From positions 1 through 64,000 of the forward strand of contig CALKBX010000006.1 of assembly GCA_937775205.1 (NCBI GenBank): a DNA stretch of 64,000 nt. Direction: 5' to 3'. Positions 62,547-64,000 of the stretch are shown piece by piece. Position 1 is the stretch's first letter. Each line of letters begins with the position of its first letter. The notes below the pieces were generated by a model. That model had not been told where the DNA came from, made no database searches, and worked only from the letters and a program-made list of their open reading frames with translations. Both the position numbers and the translations under genes were made by a program. Source of the DNA: an uncultured Verrucomicrobiae bacterium (GTDB lineage Bacteria; Verrucomicrobiota; Verrucomicrobiia; Limisphaerales; UBA1100).

Positions 62547-64000
62547 TTACTCGCCAGGGGCGGACTGCTCGATTTGTGTGTCGCGGTTAAAAATATCGTG
62601 CAGCAACGGCACCCGTTTCACATCAGCCAATGTAACAAATAGAAAAAATCCCAACAGCAAAACCGCGAATACCGTGGTGGCAAATTCCTGCACACGAACG
62701 CTGACGGGTTTTTTGCGCACCCACTCCACGAGGGACAATAGAATGTGCCCGCCATCCAACACCGGCACAGGAAGCAAATTGAGAATCGCGAGATTGATGT
62801 TCAGCAAAACCAGAAAACTCAATGCTAGGCGCAGATCGGTATTTACCTGAATGGACAGCATCCCAAAAATGCCAATCGGCCCGCTCAAATCCTTGGCGCC
62901 CACACCGGATTCCTTGCCGCGACCGAGTGCCTTGAAGGTGATCGCCACTTTGTTGAGCACATCAGCAATTTGAACCATCGGTGTTGGGCCGGGGCGTTGC
63001 TCCACATAACGAAGCGGCTCGGGTCTAAACACCAAACCAATGCGCTGCGCCAACCCAATACCAAGCCGACCGTCACGCGGGGTGATTTTCACCGTGCGTT
63101 TTTTGTTGTCCGCTGAATCTGCAAACAAATGCACGTCGCTGCCTTCGCTACTGAAAGTCACAGCATTGGCATTACGGGCGGCATCACTTGAATTTTTATG
63201 GAAAAAAACTTTGTCACCCTGAACGCGCGCGAAATAATCAACACCCGCTTCCAATCCTTCAGGAATCTTGACTGCACTTATCCGCACCTTTTCACCTGTG
63301 ATCACCCCGTGTTCTTCGCCCAACTCGATAAAATTCCCCGAAGGCTCAATCCGTTTCAAAACTTTCTGGGTGCGTTCGGTTTCGAGGATCATTTCTTCAT
63401 CATCACTGGCGCGAACGATTCCGATGAACTGGCTGACACTGGTGACCGGCTCCCCGTTTGCACTTTGAATGATGTCGCCCGGCCACATATCGGCATCCAT
63501 CGCGGGCGTAGATTGCAAGGGCTCAAGATCCCATCCAATTTTGCTCAGCAACAAATCCCAAGTGCCGTGCTCCGGCTCAGGAATTGCACCCACGGTCACA
63601 CGCGGCTGGGCGGGAGTCATGAATTGCAATTCCACTTCCTGATCGTCACGTTTTACGGTGATGGTTTTTTGGCTGCCCGGCTCCTCCAAGACAAGGTCAA
63701 GAAAATGGTACTGGCTGTAAACTTTTTGATTGTCCACCGTGAGGATTCGGTCATCCGGCTTGAGTTTACTCGAAACAAAAAGCCCGCTTCGATTGGCTTT
63801 GCCGGGTTCGCCGATTACCATTTCATCATGATTATCCAATCGCAGCCGACGGATGCCGCCATCCCATGTGCCGGCGGGTACATCCAGCGTGAGCACTTCG
63901 TCACCGCGCTTGATCTTCAACTTGACCGTGGGCCCGGTGCTGTCGAGCACGGCATAAATCACGTCCTGCCACGCTTCCACCGGTTTATCGTTGATCGCAA
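62547..64000 (-). CDS. rseP: RIP metalloprotease RseP-type, C-terminal part (runs off the window)
   Basis: Site-2 membrane metalloprotease that releases anti-sigma factors or other membrane proteins. In the window are at least 484 codons, open to 64000. PDZ-like modules are seen (SSKLKPDDRILTVDNQKVYS; MWPGDIIQSANGEPVTSVSQ), then the membrane core with KDLSGPIGIFGMLSIQVN and the second metal motif LNLLPVPVLDGGHILLSLVE, and a last helix AVLLLGFFLFVTLAD. The HExxH site would be upstream of the window edge. Compared with E. coli RseP there is a long insert between the PDZ region and the membrane core, including a beta-rich part. rseP and ispG adjoin as TAAATG. Confidence 0.92.
   Translation of the reverse strand, partial: AINDKPVEAWQDVIYAVLDSTGPTVKLKIKRGDEVLTLDVPAGTWDGGIRRLRLDNHDEMVIGEPGKANRSGLFVSSKLKPDDRILTVDNQKVYSQYHFLDLVLEEPGSQKTITVKRDDQEVELQFMTPAQPRVTVGAIPEPEHGTWDLLLSKIGWDLEPLQSTPAMDADMWPGDIIQSANGEPVTSVSQFIGIVRASDDEEMILETERTQKVLKRIEPSGNFIELGEEHGVITGEKVRISAVKIPEGLEAGVDYFARVQGDKVFFHKNSSDAARNANAVTFSSEGSDVHLFADSADNKKRTVKITPRDGRLGIGLAQRIGLVFRPEPLRYVEQRPGPTPMVQIADVLNKVAITFKALGRGKESGVGAKDLSGPIGIFGMLSIQVNTDLRLALSFLVLLNINLAILNLLPVPVLDGGHILLSLVEWVRKKPVSVRVQEFATTVFAVLLLGFFLFVTLADVKRVPLLHDIFNRDTQIEQSAPGE

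Noticed and set aside
1-64000. CRISPR array, prophage module, rRNA operon or insertion sequence
   Set aside because: No regularly spaced direct repeats, phage structural genes, rRNA sequence or transposase was seen; only the integrase 5' part at the left edge.

Overview
The window looks like chromosomal DNA of a free-living Verrucomicrobiota bacterium (possibly a relative in the wider Planctomycetes-Verrucomicrobia group). The reasons are three loci of secreted DUF1549/DUF1553, DUF1501, DUF1552 and DUF1592-type proteins with C-x-x-C-H sites, cysteine-type sulfatases, a long-form IspG, FHA/serine-threonine kinase signalling, and a moderately GC-rich genome (judged by eye). The exact lineage is an inference; no rRNA gene is present.

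Layout. 1-534: 5' part of a tyrosine recombinase on the minus strand and a tRNA T-arm-like fragment, which may be the border of an integrated element lying to the left. 535-5488: minus-strand operon DUF1552 protein, DUF1592-type cytochrome, sulfatase. 5489-11506: a damaged zone with a sulfatase remnant, a hydrolase remnant, an intact lipoprotein aminopeptidase, and two frameshifted secreted enzymes. 11586-15013: DUF1549/DUF1553 plus DUF1501 pair. 15013-23866: housekeeping run tilS, ftsH, rpe, phosphohexomutase, lepA, lepB. 23956-29501: minus-strand run with a Gfo/Idh oxidoreductase, LmbE deacetylase, NagB-like protein, serS and a damaged glgA. 29564-36000: DUF2064 transferase, tRNA-Gly, pyrC, a degenerate thioredoxin gene, carA, an FHA protein and lysS. 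35887-42762: threonine synthase, Gfo/Idh, GH43-like protein, MFS transporter, lipoprotein, FHA-kinase and tRNA-Ser. 42861-49510: small membrane protein, rmuC, YbjN-like protein, and a second full-length PSCyt1/DUF1549/LamG/DUF1553 plus DUF1501 pair. 49507-64000: BASS-type transporter with an atypical kinase, CPBP protease, comF, accD, a large hybrid histidine kinase, the set HIT-phoH-ybeY-recO, and ispG with rseP.

The strongest non-gene signal is polarity. The octamer GGGCAGGG, which fits the E. coli KOPS consensus GGGNAGGG, occurs only on the plus strand left of about 20 kb and only on the minus strand right of about 24.9 kb, so all copies point inward. The intergenic gap between the convergent genes lepB and glgA lies inside the switch interval and holds a 28-nt dif-like site (23901-23928). 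I infer that the window spans the chromosome dimer-resolution/replication-terminus point.

Other notable features are REP-like palindromes between convergent genes, two of which supply the TAG stop of a neighbouring gene, a kinase with altered catalytic motifs and no ATG start, and a signal peptidase I with its catalytic Ser and Lys unusually far apart.
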